Notes: generated from the sequence alone by a model not told the origin. A DNA stretch of 64,000 nucleotides from Leptodontidium sp. MPI-SDFR-AT-0119 (GCA_020726505.1 JAHLEZ010000006.1:2790001-2854000), one strand, 5' to 3'. Positions 24,001 through 35,177 are shown, numbered from the stretch's first letter. Translations and numbers: made by a program.

Positions 24001-24840
24001 TGTTCACGTCAAAATTCTAGAAAGCCTTAATAGCTTTCTTAGGAACTTACCGGAAGCTTTCGACGACATTTTATCCTTAAATAAATAGAGGAAACGAATG
24101 AATAAACTAAGTAGTCGAGGCGTACTTACGCTATTACGTCAACTACTAGTAAGACAATTAAGTAAGACTACTGCCCTTAGTAGAATTCGCCTATAATAGC
24201 TCGACTACAGAAACCACGAAAGTTATACTTTTTTTTATAAATTACAGTTACGAACTTGTCGCTTATAAGGAACTTAACGTTATTGTTAAAGATAATAATA
24301 TAACTCGTATTTAAGTCTAAAAGATTTAGGACTTTTATAAGGAATTAGTAGAAGAACTTTAGTTTGTAATAGAAAAGAACGCGTACTATTATAATAAGAC
24401 ACGTAATCAGGAGTTAACGCTACAGGAGGGAGATAAGGTTTATCTTTTGTGTAGAAACATTAATACTAAGCGACTAAGTGACAAGTTAGATTATAAGAAA
24501 CTAGGTCTATTTAAGATTAAATAAGTTAAGAGACTATTAAATTACGAACTCTAGTTATTAATTATAATAAAGAAGATATTCCCGGTATTTTATATATCTT
24601 TATTAGAAAAGGCATTACTTAGAGTATTACTTACTCTAAAGACAATAGTAAAACTAATAAATCCACTTAAAAAATACAAAGTGGAAGAGTTACTAGATTA
24701 TTAATATAAGTAAGGCCTTATTAAATACTTAGTAAAATAAAAGAACTACTTATTATTAAAAAATATATAAGAACTTAAGTTAAACCTTTATTATTTAGAA
24801 TTACTTACTAGTTTCTATTAACAAAACTTAACTTTACTTA
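21100..24840 (+). pseudogene. Gypsy 1 pol relic: protease, RT, RNase H, integrase, chromodomain
   Basis: Protease about 21,140-21,250 has VDLGVIRHFINLSF (family DSGA, so the Ser codon is mutated). RT runs 21,560-22,760 with IYYLDNILVYSETLEEH near 22,490-22,545 (second Asp changed to Asn). RNase H is about 22,780-23,340, and integrase about 23,480-24,420 with the expected Asp and Glu blocks. A chromodomain-like end, KYKVEELLDY and IKYLVK-x-KNY (about 24,675-24,760), ends in LLKGGPPGR. Chromodomains of this kind tether integrase to H3K9-methylated chromatin in chromoviruses. Its end overlaps the antisense ORF tail to tail. Confidence 0.8.
21806..22107 (-). repeat. Solo LTR of Gypsy A inside Gypsy 1
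   Basis: 302 bp, TGTTACGGCTGGCC to GGTCGTAATA (originally GTAACA), flanked by a perfect 5-bp duplication AAGTA (21,801-21,805 and 22,108-22,112). It matches the Gypsy A LTRs at 27,544, 29,309, 58,202 and 58,851. Removing it and one AAGTA restores the Gypsy 1 coding flow between protease and RT. It is a solo product of LTR-LTR recombination and only lightly RIP-mutated. Confidence 0.9.
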
Positions 24841-25371
24841 AAGGAGGTCCGCCGGGTCGAAGGAGAGGTTTATTACTAAGTCGAGGGGGCCGCCGACAGG
24901 GTCGACGGAACTAAGACGTTCTACGCCCGCTAGCTCAGTAATTTTCTAAGCTTCCTTTATTCTCCTTTTTTCCTCCCTCTCTCTTGCCTCAGTTTTATTT
25001 AGCTTATTTAAGGTCTTTAGATTATGACAAAGTATTTCTCTTCCCTTCTTACATAACTTTACCTAGCGCTACTCGAGCTCACGAACACGCGCTAGTTTAG
25101 CTATAGCCGCCTTAAAGGCTATGTCCCTCTTAAACTTTAGGCAGTCCTTTTTTATTTAGAGACTCTAAAGATCGTCGAGGGACACTTAAAGGGCGTCACA
25201 CTTTACCCCGCGATAAATACACTCCTTACACCTTTAGGACTTCTTATTTAAGACTACACAGTTACGATAGTAGTAGATATAATTTAAATATAGTATATTA
25301 AGTAAACTATAAGAATTAATTATTTTAGTAAGCGCTATTCTTTGTTTATACTTAGTTGTTTTGGAGGACAT
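24838..25371 (-). pseudogene. Antisense accessory ORF of Gypsy 1 with Zn2Cys6-like module
   Basis: One uninterrupted frame of 178 codons (534 bases, no indel) runs from ATG at 25,371-25,369 to TAA at 24,840-24,838, with about seven internal TAA/TAG. It starts MSSKTTKYKQRIALT. Around residues 28-60 come L(C)LN(C)-x6-C, nine residues, then RCKEC and IYRGVKCD. After reversing TAT to TGT the spacing is C-x2-C-x6-C-x9-C-x2-C-x6-C, the spacing of a fungal Zn(II)2Cys6 cluster. The C-terminal half is charged and coiled-coil-like (EAREREEKRRIKEA). It reads against pol and overlaps its end by a few bases. Role unknown. Confidence 0.65.
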
Positions 25372-25461
25372 ATTAAAAGAAGAAGACGGCCTTGGGCTGT
25401 CGTCGATATTTCCTTTAGTATACTTAAGTATAAGGACACGCTAATAATAAAAGGGAAATAA

Positions 25462-25844
25462 TGTTACGATTTATAAGATCACGTGTGTCTTGGCCCTGAG
25501 GCTCGGCAGCCTTGCTACATAGAGAAGCTAAGACAAGGACGGAATTATAGGTCACGTGATAATATAGAGCTTTTGGAGCTTTAAGATCTAGGGCTCCTAG
25601 AACCTTAGGATTATAAGCTCTTAGGGGATTTAACTAGAAATAAGGTTTTATATAAATAAGAGTAGTTTCCTTTGTAATAAAGCTTTGTACTTAAATTATT
25701 ATAATAAGTTTACTTTTAAGTTTACTATTACTTATAACGTCTTAATTCTTATTAAGAACTGAACTCTTATAACTTCACTTTATAGTTAATACTAACCGAC
25801 GGAGCTTGTACGCCGCGTACCAGTCAGAACCTAGCATCGTTACA
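25462..25844 (+). repeat. 3' LTR of Gypsy 1
   Basis: 383 bp, TGTTACGATTTATAAGATC to CATCGTTACA. It contains a TATA-like TTTATATAAATAAGAG and follows a purine-rich tract AAAAGGGAAATAA. The base run after it, GACAC, starts Gypsy A coding sequence. The second LTR is not in the window, so the right boundary rests on the TG...CA rule and on the start of Gypsy A sequence. Confidence 0.65.
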
Positions 25845-27846
25845 GACACGTGACGAGCCAAAGCTAGAACCTGAGCTTAATACGGGGGTACTAATCGACC
25901 TAAAGACCCTTACCACAGAAAAGTTAGACCTTAACTTTATAATAATATATAATATCGCTAAATATAACGTTATCGACTAAGTGCTCTTAACTAATAAGAC
26001 CTCGCCTTCGCTAGAGCCTCTTTAATAAAAAGCTAGGGAATAGTCGTTAAATTATAAGTTAATAAACGACAAGTTACTTTTTTAAGGCCGCTTAAAAGTG
26101 CCCTTAAAACCGCCGGAGTTTTATACGACACTTATTTATTATATATATTCTTAACCTTTAGTAACATATATAAGGATTAGAAAGATAAAGGTATTATTAA
26201 GTCGCAAATATTATTAAAACGGCCTTACTATAAATATAGCTCAATACGTAGCCAACTATAGTTACTCTCGATAAAAAACCCGTAAGAATAAGACCCCTAA
26301 CTTCTTACACCCCTTACTAATCCCCGCTCGGCTATATTAACACTTAATAATAGATTTTACTAAACTTCTAATTAATAAAAAGGGTTATAACTTCGTTATA
26401 ATTATTGTCGATCGCTTATTTAAGAAACCGGTCTTAATATCTTATAATAATATAATTATAGCTAAGGGTATAGCTATTCTCTTTCTCGTTTATTAGACTT
26501 AACACTTTAGTATATTAGACTTAATTGTCTTAAACTAAGGACTTTAGTTTGTTTTCTCCTTTTAAAAAAGGTACTATTATATCCTCGGGACTAAAGTAAA
26601 ACTAATAACGGCATATAACTTAAATATTAATAATTAAATAGAGGTAATAAACTAATATATTAAGTAGCGGCTTTATTCTTTTTACTACTATTATTAAAAC
26701 AATTAAAGCGACCTCTTACTAATTATAGATATTACTTAACTAACGTTATTACACGAGTCCTTAGGCCACTTGTCTTCTTTTTAGTTACTTAATAGTATTA
26801 AGCTAAGGACTTCTTGGAACTTAATTAACCTTAAGCCGCCAACTACTATAATAGAGAAACTTTACCGCGAAGAGGCTTTATAAGTAGCTTTATAAATAAA
26901 AGAAGTTATAGAAGTCGCACAATTGTTCTTAAAAGACTAATAAGAGAAAATAAAACGACTAACGAACTATAAACGACGCGCCGTTAATTAGGACGTTAAC
27001 GACTTAGTAATAGTTAATACTTAAAACTAAAACGTCGATTAACCCTTAAAGAAGCTATCTAATAAGTAATACGACTTAGTTAAAGTAATCGCTAAGGAAA
27101 GAGAGAGTTAAAGGGTTAAGCTCTTAAAAAACTAGTAAATTTATCTCGTCTTTTACTTTCACTCGCTTTATAAGTACGTTAACAACCCCTTATTAAGACA
27201 AGCTAAAGCTACGCTAGTACTTATTTAATTATTACTTAAGTAAGATAAGTGGGAAATTAAAGGTATCCTTAGCTTTAAGGTTATATAAAATAAGCTATTT
27301 TACTATATTAAGTAGCTAAGCGCCGACAAAAACCTAAAGTAATACTTATACTTAAACGTTATAATAACTTCGTATATAATTAAAAGGTTCCACTTAAAGT
27401 ATTCGAATACTAAAGGCCTGTTAAGAGCTTTCTGAAAATAGCTAAAGGCTTATAACGTTAGTATCGACGATTATAATAACTTTAAAAACGATATAATTAT
27501 AGCTATAATTACGTGAACGCAGTTTTTTAAGAGGGGGGGGTAATATTACGACTTATAATACGCCTCGTATTCTAACTAACACAGGCTCGTAACATCGCTA
27601 GTTATATAACAGCGCTAAGCCTAATAAGGAAGACTAAGTAGCGAACCTGCGATATATTAACGTGAATAATACTCGATTATATTAAGCCTTATTAAAAAGG
27701 TCCTTTATATATATATACTCGAGCCCTCTCTTACGAAGAGCTTTCCTTTCCTTCTTATCTTTTCTTCTCGATTCTAAGCGTAGCCTTAGGTCTAAATACA
27801 AAGCTTAAGTCAACTCACTGTATTAACCTCTTGGCCAGCCGTAACA
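25845..27846 (+). mobile_element. Gypsy A copy 1: integrase, chromodomain and 3' LTR
   Basis: Plus strand, starting in pol (LNTGVLIDLKTLTTEKLD), then integrase with zinc region (about 26,230-26,330) and catalytic core (LIIDFTKLL, VIIIVDRLFKKP, about 26,345-26,430), then a chromodomain-like block (KWEIKGILSFK, about 27,250) and the C-terminal TQFFKRGG, which runs straight into a G8 tract and the LTR. The left part is cut off by Gypsy 1's LTR. Heavy RIP. Confidence 0.8.
27544..27846 (+). repeat. 3' LTR of Gypsy A copy 1
   Basis: 303 bp from TATTACGACTTATAATACGC (originally TGTTACGAC) to GGCCAGCCGTAACA; preceded by the polypurine tract GAGGGGGGGGTAA. It is the reverse complement of the other Gypsy A LTRs here. 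Confidence 0.85.
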
Positions 27847-29230
27847 GAATATAGCAATACGCAATAGCGAGGCTAAGCGAGAGCTAGTAATAATAGGAAC
27901 TTATAATATTGTGCGACGTAATAAATATATATATATATCGCCTTTTTTAAAGGTTTAAAGTCTTCTTTAACTAATATATATATAATTATTATATATATAC
28001 TACTTTCTAATTTCTTTAATTCGCTTAATATAACTCAAAAACTAATATTTCTAAAAAGACTATATTAAATTAAATAAATAACCTAAAGTAAATATACTCT
28101 TTAGAAATAATTTAGTAAGGAAACAGTGTGTTAACTAAAAATAGTGCCTATATTAATTCTTATAAGAGCTCTTAACGTCGCCTACCGCAAATGTTATATT
28201 TAGTACGTCCGCCTTATTATAAAAAACTTATTTTATAAGTGCGTTTTTAATAATCTTAAGAGTAAGAAGTGCGTATATTATATAAAAAAAGAAGTCCCGG
28301 TGTAACCTAGTAAGTATTCTTATTTCTTTTCTTATTTTAAATTATATCTAAATCACCGCCGAAAGTGCTCTGAATATATAGTTACTAATATATAATAAAT
28401 CCCTTAGTTTATAGCCGAGGAGTACTTTTGTCTAATTACCGCCGTCGAGGCCAAAAATAAAGAGGCTATTATTATTACTACTAAATTAATTAATTTTGTA
28501 CTATTAGTCGCTATTATTAGCGTACTAAAAAATGCTAGGGAGTTGTCGTTAGCGTTATTAGAAGAGACCCGCGTTATACGTCGGGAAATCGCTAGCTTGG
28601 CTAGTTTATAAGTAGTAAGTTAACCCTCTTATTCCTTTTTAATATTAAAGCTCTTAAGTATTAATACTTAGTATTATAAGAGACGGTACTAATTTTAAAT
28701 TAACTCCTTACTGCCGTCTCCTTTGCCGCTATTAAGTGTAATAAAAAAACCGGCGGTAAGGATAATTCTCTTACTAAGCGCCCCTACCGAAGTCGCCGTT
28801 ATAACGCAAAGAAAAAGGACAAGGAACTTCTCCTTAATATATATATATAAGGGATTTGGCCTTGTTTTAGATTAACTTCGTAGTAAGTTTTTTATAGCGG
28901 CACTTTTTTTATATTATTATACGGGAGTAACCTCTTATAATAAAACTAGTAGTTTATCTTTATTAAAGTGTCGTCACAAGGCCGCTTATTAATGTTTTAA
29001 ATTAAAAGGTGTTTTTAACTTTATAAATTAATTAAATATAAAAATAATCGTAAGTGACAAATTAATAAAAATAAAATATATAAAGAAAATATAAAGGAAA
29101 ATAATAAGTATAAAACCCCTCCGTTACTAGTCCGAATTAGCTCTAGTTAACCGCTAAACCTAATATTTTATTTTAATAGTAAGTATATTAGTGTTAATAA
29201 AATCCTAAAAAGCCTTATTAAGGGTACTTT
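27847..29230 (-). mobile_element. Copia C fragment: RNase H end plus antisense Cys ORF
   Basis: The plus strand here is the reverse complement of Copia C from about 50,340 to 51,730, collinear throughout: RNase H end, spacer, accessory ORF, then the region near the 3' LTR. Thus it is a piece of a Copia C copy in minus orientation. The Cys ORF copy reads on the plus strand (about 28,130-28,620) with the same residues around KKC-x2-(C). The fragment is bounded by Gypsy A's LTR on the left and ends about 29,230 on the right. Confidence 0.8.
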
Positions 29231-29308
29231 CAGAGCGTTCGATAAGCCAGCCGGCTAATAAGTCAACCAATCAGCTGAGAGATTCTTATAAGTCAATCGG
29301 CTCAGCCC
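29231..29308. other. 78-bp remnant between Copia C fragment and Gypsy A LTR
   Basis: Contains GCCAGCCGGCT and repeated AAGTCAA(C/T)C motifs and has little RIP. No coding or element assignment was possible. Confidence 0.3.
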
Positions 29309-29782
29309 TGTTACGGCTGGCTAAAGGTTGATACGGCGAGTTGACTCAAGCTTTATATTTGGACTTAAGGCTACGCTCAGAATCAAAAAGAAAAGACAAG
29401 GAGAAAAGGAGGGCTTTTTATAAGGGAGGGCTCGAGTATATATATATAAAGGATTCTCTTAATAAGGCCTAGCGTAGTCGAGTATTATTTACGTTAATAT
29501 ATTATAGGCTCGCCACTTAGTCTTCCTTATTAGGCTTAGCGCTGTCGCATAACTAGTGATATTATGAGCTAGTATCGGTTAAAATGCGAGGCGTATCGTA
29601 AGTCGTAATATTACCCCCCCCTTCGAAAAAATTGCGTTCGCGTAGTTATAACTATAATCGTATTATTCTTAAGATCGTTGTAATCGTTAATACTAATATT
29701 ATAAGCCTTTAGCCACTTTAGGAAAGCTTTTAATAGGCCTTTAGTATTCGAATACTTTAGGTAAAACCTCTTAATTATATAC
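29309..29782 (-). mobile_element. Gypsy A copy 2: 3' LTR and last 57 codons of pol
   Basis: The 302-bp LTR occupies 29,309-29,610. Next to it the minus strand encodes the Gypsy A pol end: YIIKRFYLKYSNTKGL, ending TRTQFFRRGG. Homology to copy 1 stops at about 29,782, where host sequence begins; the annotated open frame reaching 29,823 is therefore a chimera of element and host. This is the left edge of the transposon/host boundary. Confidence 0.8.
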
Positions 29783-30641
29783 CTCGGCTGCCAATTTTGG
29801 CTTGGTGTGAAATAGCCCCGCACATCCCGTAATATTTATACCGTAATTTCATTTGTGAAGCCTTAGGCATGAAGGCTAACTGTGGCTGGAGGTACCGTTG
29901 TGCGCTGGTGTGCCAATTCGGCTTAGTAATGATTTCAATGCCTGATGGGTTCCAATACGTTCTGACACCACCGTAGGGGCAATCACGGGCAGGGGGGGTG
30001 GGTAGTCAAGCTGGGCAGTAACACACTAAGCCTATTCGAGATTGTTTGAGGCGGGAAACAAGCTCAAAATGGTTTAGAAGCTTCGACCCAGCCTCACCAA
30101 AAGTTCAACGGTGCACCAAAATCAACTGATAAGACAACTATTATCCATCCAATTCTCATCATTTTTGAGTTCAATAATTGGCTTGATAGCCAAGTTATTT
30201 GCTTCATGAATAACGAGCTAGAATACGGAGGAAGTATATTTGGTGGCAGAATGCTCAATTAGAGGCGGTCTGCTTGCATGCTCCCGAAGAGGGAAAACTC
30301 CCCTAAAATTGGGGCTGGGGCTGCCTGATGGCTTCAAATCTCGTCATGTTCAACATTGGACATGGAGTTTTCTGTTCATCAAATCTTGCCGCTCACAATG
30401 AATTATCAACATGTCTCCATCGATAGCAGTGCGAGCATGATGTCTCGAACTCTTATATGCATCAATACATGGTAGGACGATTGATAAGGCTGCTGAGAAG
30501 TTGAAAACGCAGCGCGATTTTGATCAGCTCAGCCCCGGGCTGTGCAGGACACAAGCGACCAGCTGCTGCAGGGCATATATTGACAACCTTTCGATGCACT
30601 TTTCTGAAGATTTTGTTTCTCCTTAATTTAGGACAGAATCG
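29783..30641. other. Host intergenic region upstream of the NLR-like gene
   Basis: Composition is normal (ample TG and CA), unlike the block to the left. I find no open frame with recognisable content. It should hold the promoter of the gene starting at 30,642; the pyrimidine-rich GTTTCTCCTTAATTTAGG about 20-35 bases before the ATG resembles a fungal 5' leader. Confidence 0.4.
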
Positions 30642-33600
30642 ATGGATCCTCTAGCCTCGATATCGGCGGCAGCCAGTATCTTGGGTGTCATTCAGTTTGG
30701 CGGCAGTCTCCTGAAGACGGTTCGAGAAATCCACCAATCAACGAGTGGGCTGACCGCCGAGAACGCAAATGTCGAGCAGACATGTCGCGAACTCAGCCAG
30801 AAAGCCCAGAGCTTGAGTAGGTTTGCAAAAGAACATATGCAATCTTTCCCGGGCGGCGATGGCGAGGAGCTGATTCGAATTTCCGAGAAATGTGTAACCG
30901 CGACTAAAGATATTGTGCGCTCTCTCGACAAAGTGCGAACCAAGCAAGAGAAAATTGAGACTGAGCCGACTCCGGGCGAGTCATCCTCATTCGAGTTTGT
31001 CCCAGGTCAAAAGGCCGATGAAATCCAGCGTCGACGGATGAGAACTTTACGCCAAGCGCTTAAGGCAGTGTGGAAAAAAGATGAAGCTGCAAAAGCTTCA
31101 AATACATTGTCTGTTCTGAGGGGCCAGTTGGAGCTTCACATATTAACAATACTGCAGTGAGTTTTAATCGTACTAGTAGTGACTGTAACGAACAAAATAC
31201 TCACACTCATAAGAAAGACGCAAGTTACATCTACCCTGTCGGCCGACTACAGATTCCAGGCACTTCAAAAATCAAACCAAGAATTGATTCAAACAATTCT
31301 TGAAAACAGGGACGTCTTCATCGAGGAAATCAGAAGCCGTGTGGATGACTTGCAGAAAACAACTGAGTCATCACTACTCGATGCTGTGGCCAAAATCAAC
31401 GAGCGCATTCCACCTGAACGCGAGATCAAGGCTGCTGTTCACTGGATCCTTTTAGACTCTCTTCATTTTGCCAGCATTTCCCAGCGTTATGAAGAAGTTG
31501 CTGAAGCGCATCGATCAACGTTTGAATAGATATTCAAAGCAGACCAAAATCATGCAGCAGATTGGAGCAACTTCCCGGAATGGCTCCGGTGTGGAAATGG
31601 TCTTTATTGGCTTAGTGGGAAAGCTGCAAGCGGGAAGTCCACGTTGATGAGATATATCCTTGACAGTGGGAAAGCAAACGATCTTCTTCTTCATTGGGCC
31701 TCCGGATACGATCTTGACATATTTACATTCTTTTTCTGGAATAGTGGTACAACTGAGCAGCAATCACTAAACGGAATTTTTCGATCCATTTTGCACCAGT
31801 ATCTCTCAAAACGCCCCGAGCAACTCGAGTCTATACTGCCACGCGAATATGATCTTGTTTATAGCCGACAAGCTTTCAAACAAGATGTCCCGAATATTAG
31901 ATGGACTACAACTATGCTGCAAAGCGCGTTTGAAAAATTGATTGAGTCCACAACTCATAGAAGACTCTGCTTGTTCATTGATGGGTTGGACGAATACGAA
32001 GGTGATCACACAGCAATAGCAAATTTTCTGATGAAGATTGGAATGCATCAACATATGAAGATCTGTGTATCTGGCCGACCACGGATCGAATTTGAGAAGG
32101 TCTTCAGATTATGCCCAATCTTACGACTCCAAGATCTCACAAAAAACGATATCTCAATCTATGTCAAAGACCGTCTTGGTGCAAGCGAGAGATGGCTTGT
32201 CCTTTGTAAAGGACAACCAGATGATGCAAAAAAGATGACTGAAGACATCGTCAAGATGGCGAATGGTGTTTTTCTTTGGGTAAAGCTGGTCCTGAACTCA
32301 CTAATAAAAGGCTTGGACCTTGATGATGATTTCGAAGACCTTGCGAAAAGGCTACGCTGTCTGCCACGTGGACTTGAGGAGCTGTACTCTCATATGTTGA
32401 AGACAATCGATCCGCCATTCTATCTCGAGGAGGCGGCGATGCTCTTCGAGATACTTCAGACTGCGAGGAAATGCCAAGAAATAGCGATGATCGAGACAGG
32501 AGGTGAAGAGTGGTCCGGCGGTGTGATGAGTTTAGCAGCACTAGCATTGGCAGACCGGAAAAATCTCAAGTCATTAAGCCAAATCGAGTCGATGGAATCA
32601 ATAGACGGTCTGATGACGTCCCTATGTCAACAAACAGAGAATCGGTTGAGGTCAAGATGCATGGGACTGCTCGAAGTAACTGGGGCACACTGGAAATCTG
32701 CCGAGAATCGCTCAGTTTCGTACATCCATAGGACGCTTCGAGACTTCCTTGAGCATCCTCACATCCGCATCATGATCCGAGATTCCATCAAAGACGAACG
32801 ATTCTCGCCTACCCTTAGCCTAACCCGGTCATGTATCTTTTATCTTCAGCTAACTCTGCCAAACATCGCAACATGTCCATCACCAGGCGTTTGGCAATCG
32901 GTACAGCTTTCAATGATTTATGCTTCGATGACAGAGGATAAGTGCAGCGCACACCTGCACTTACTCTTGGACCAGCTGGATTCGACGATGGCAAACCACC
33001 AGAAATTATACGACAATTCGTATCAACATTGGAGCACGGAGAGACTACTTCGGAGGAAGGGCATCGATCCTTCGGATCTGGAGAACCATAATTTCCTCTC
33101 ATTTTGCATCGAACAGGGTGTCCTCAACTATGTCCGGTCCGCCCTACAACGAAACCCGAGCCTCGCCCTATCAACAAAAGCACGACCTCTGCTTGACTAC
33201 GCGGTCTCATCGCTGGTTGAAGAACCAAGCAACAACACCCGATTCCGTATGTGTAAGACACTGCTCGAGCACGGCGCATCACCAAACCAAATCTATCGCG
33301 GAGTCTCACCCTGGACAAAATTGATATCCCACCTAGCAAAGCGACTTTCCCTCCTAGATCGAGGATCGCTAGCTACGGCACAGGGGCTATTGTGGCGAGA
33401 TCTTGTCTCTACATTCATTTCACGTAACGCCAGTCTCAGCATTTCTATCATGGACCCTAATTCTGGTTTGACCATGACGGTAAAGTCGATACTCGAAGAT
33501 ACTTTCCTCCATACCTCTCAACCAGGCTCAGACACGCTGAGAAGGCAGCTTGAAACATTTTCACTTGAACAATCCAATGAACAGCAGGCACCTCATGTCC

Positions 33601-33833
33601 AAAATTCGTATTCAAGTAGAGTCATAACCGCTTCGGCAAAATCCCCGACCGCGATGCGAAAAGGGTGGATGGACCTTGAGCAGGCACACAATGACGCTCG
33701 ATTCAGTTCCATGCGCAGGCAGAATTATGGTACTTTCAATGAAGCGGAACATCCGAGAGACTCCAGTGCGTTTATAGCCTTGTTCAGGACGATATTTCCC
33801 TGTTGTTGGGGTATGGAAACTGACGCGTATTGA
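30642..33833 (+). CDS. NACHT/STAND NLR-like protein with one in-frame stop (probable pseudogene)
   Basis: Exon 1 is 30,642-31,156 and exon 2 is 31,214-33,833. The 57-base intron has GTGAGT at its start and CATAAG at its end and keeps the frame, giving 1,045 codons. The N-terminus (MDPLASISAAASILGVIQFG) resembles the helical N-terminal domains of fungal NACHT proteins. Walker A is GKAASGKST (31,617-31,643) and Walker B is CLFIDGLDEYEGD (about 31,968-32,006). The region after NACHT resembles the DUF7791 type. Near the C-terminus LLEHGASPNQIYRGVSPW looks ankyrin-like. Codon 277 (31,527-31,529) is TAG within FE*IFKADQ, where the family has Trp (FEWIF); downstream the frame stays open for about 2.3 kb. 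TGG to TAG is a TpG-to-TpA change as RIP makes. STAND proteins of this type act in fungal non-self recognition and cell death. Confidence 0.8.
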
Positions 33834-35045
33834 GTCGGCATTTGCAAGTCCTGCAGGATATTTTCATTCAACAATTTCTATCAACACAGGATAACGGTAA
33901 ACTCAGATATGAGCCTCATTCGAAATAACGGCTCTGCATTTCGAGTATGAGATTTAACATCTTGGAGTTTATGTAACCCTCCTTCTGAAAACCAACATGT
34001 CTATTGTACCAAATGTTCTGCAATTACTCTAAATACTAAGGACAAGGCACTTGCTTAATATTGATAAACAATGGTCCTTCCTCCAAGTTTCACTGCATTC
34101 TTCTCACAGGAAGCTGTGGTTGAAATTCCCAAGACGGAAGCATTGTTAAAGACAGCTGATCATATATTCTGAGCAAACAAGAAAGCAAAGAACAAATGAA
34201 GTAGATAAGAACGATTCGAAGCTGTCGAGGTCCGATGCTGGGCAGATTTATCATGACTGAGAGCCTCCACATCAAGCGCGTCTGGCTCATCTGGCTGAAG
34301 AGATTTGGACATGGTACAAAGAATTGGAAAACAGCATTAGGAAAACACAAACATTGAGAATTAAAAGCGAGCGGTTCTTCTAACCTCGCCGCTGGCCCGT
34401 CTGCGATCAAGTCTCTTGACTACAGCGCCGAGTACCTGTAGAAGTTCTGAATCAGCATTTGCTCAAAGAGTACTCTTGGAGAAGTCTCGGAGTCGTAGGT
34501 TCCACACCGGGCAAAAAATAGCTCCGAAAATCTACTTTTGCAGACCCCATTTCAACCAGCCTCATACCTCTGGTGTTTCATCATCTCCTATAATCGTTGG
34601 ATATGGAGGTTGCATGTTCACCGGAGGGAAAAGACCCGCCCTCACAACGACAATATCTGGGGCAAGTTCAGCCTTTGATCACACAGGCGACGACATCAAC
34701 CCACACATTGTACTGGAAGATGGTGGCGCACGTTGCATTATTGGATCATCAACTATACTGCCGATTTCAAAGAATGCAATATAGAACCAAGCCTGTCGAA
34801 TGGAGAGGGTGGAACCAGCTTTGTTGAACAGGATTGCAACTGTGCGAATCATCCCGCCCATCCAATCAGCCCCAACGTGTTCGAACAGGATTGCGGCAGT
34901 ATGACAAGGAGCGTCGTGGCGTACCTGAACAGGATTGCAATTCCAGCGTGATCGGTAATCAGTTGATGGCTTGTTTTCCCAGTAACTTTAAGACTTGATA
35001 GCCATCTTTGACAATATCCGAAATTGGTGCTTATATTTCGACGAA
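33834..35045. other. Host intergenic region
   Basis: No supported gene. Several overlapping frames of 60-120 codons exist on both strands but none shows a recognisable motif. The 12-mer GAACAGGATTGC occurs three times at 34,826, 34,883 and 34,927. Confidence 0.4.
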
Positions 35046-35177
35046 ATGACAACTTGTATCCGATGCAACTTGTATGGCAGGGACTGCGATGGGGATGGAG
35101 TTAACCAGTGCGGGCTGTGCAAAAGGCGCAGGAGGAAGTGCCAGTACCCCCGTTACTATCAACGCCATGTCTTCTGA
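35046..35177 (+). CDS. Small Zn2Cys6 cluster ORF (43 residues), possibly a gene fragment
   Basis: From ATG at 35,046 the frame reads TTCIRCNLYGRDC, then seven residues, CGLCKRRRRKCQYP and a stop at 35,175. Spacing is C-x2-C-x6-C-x7-C-x2-C-x6-C, the Zn(II)2Cys6 DNA-binding cluster, with a basic patch before the last Cys. Typical transcription factors with this domain are 400-900 residues, so this is either a stand-alone mini-protein or the start of a broken gene. In the next frame about 70 plausible codons follow (to about 35,390) and then about 45 in the first frame (to 35,534), which would need frameshifts or short introns. It resembles the cysteine module found antisense in the retrotransposons of this window. 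Confidence 0.5.
   Translation: MTTCIRCNLYGRDCDGDGVNQCGLCKRRRRKCQYPRYYQRHVF

Larger units (their letters stand above)
19586..25844 (+). mobile_element. Gypsy 1: 5'-truncated chromodomain Gypsy element with 3' LTR
   Basis: Plus-strand gag, protease, RT, RNase H, integrase and a C-terminal chromodomain-like segment, then an antisense Cys ORF, a purine-rich tract (AAAAGGGAAATAA) and a 383-bp LTR. The 5' LTR and gag start are missing because Copia B's LTR abuts the gag coding sequence at 19,586. A Gypsy A solo LTR interrupts it at 21,806-22,107. Its 3' LTR is inserted in a Gypsy A integrase-side fragment at 25,845. Confidence 0.8.

Noticed and set aside
27847..29230. Idea that the accessory ORF region is an independent transposon present in two places
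   Set aside because: Homology to Copia C continues into RNase H on one side and towards the 3' LTR on the other, so the fragment is simply part of a Copia C copy.
1..29782. Reassigned TAG/TAA codons (alternative genetic code)
   Set aside because: Stops occur only in repeats, at sites explained by CpA/TpG transitions, while the mannanase and most of the NLR-like gene read normally.
31644..33833. Treating the 729-codon frame from 31,644 as the complete gene
   Set aside because: Its first Met lies just after the Walker A motif, so the protein would lack the P-loop; the frame continues upstream through one TAG.
34416..34784. 122-codon frame downstream of the NLR-like gene
   Set aside because: No recognisable domain, overlaps several other frames of similar length, no convincing introns or context.
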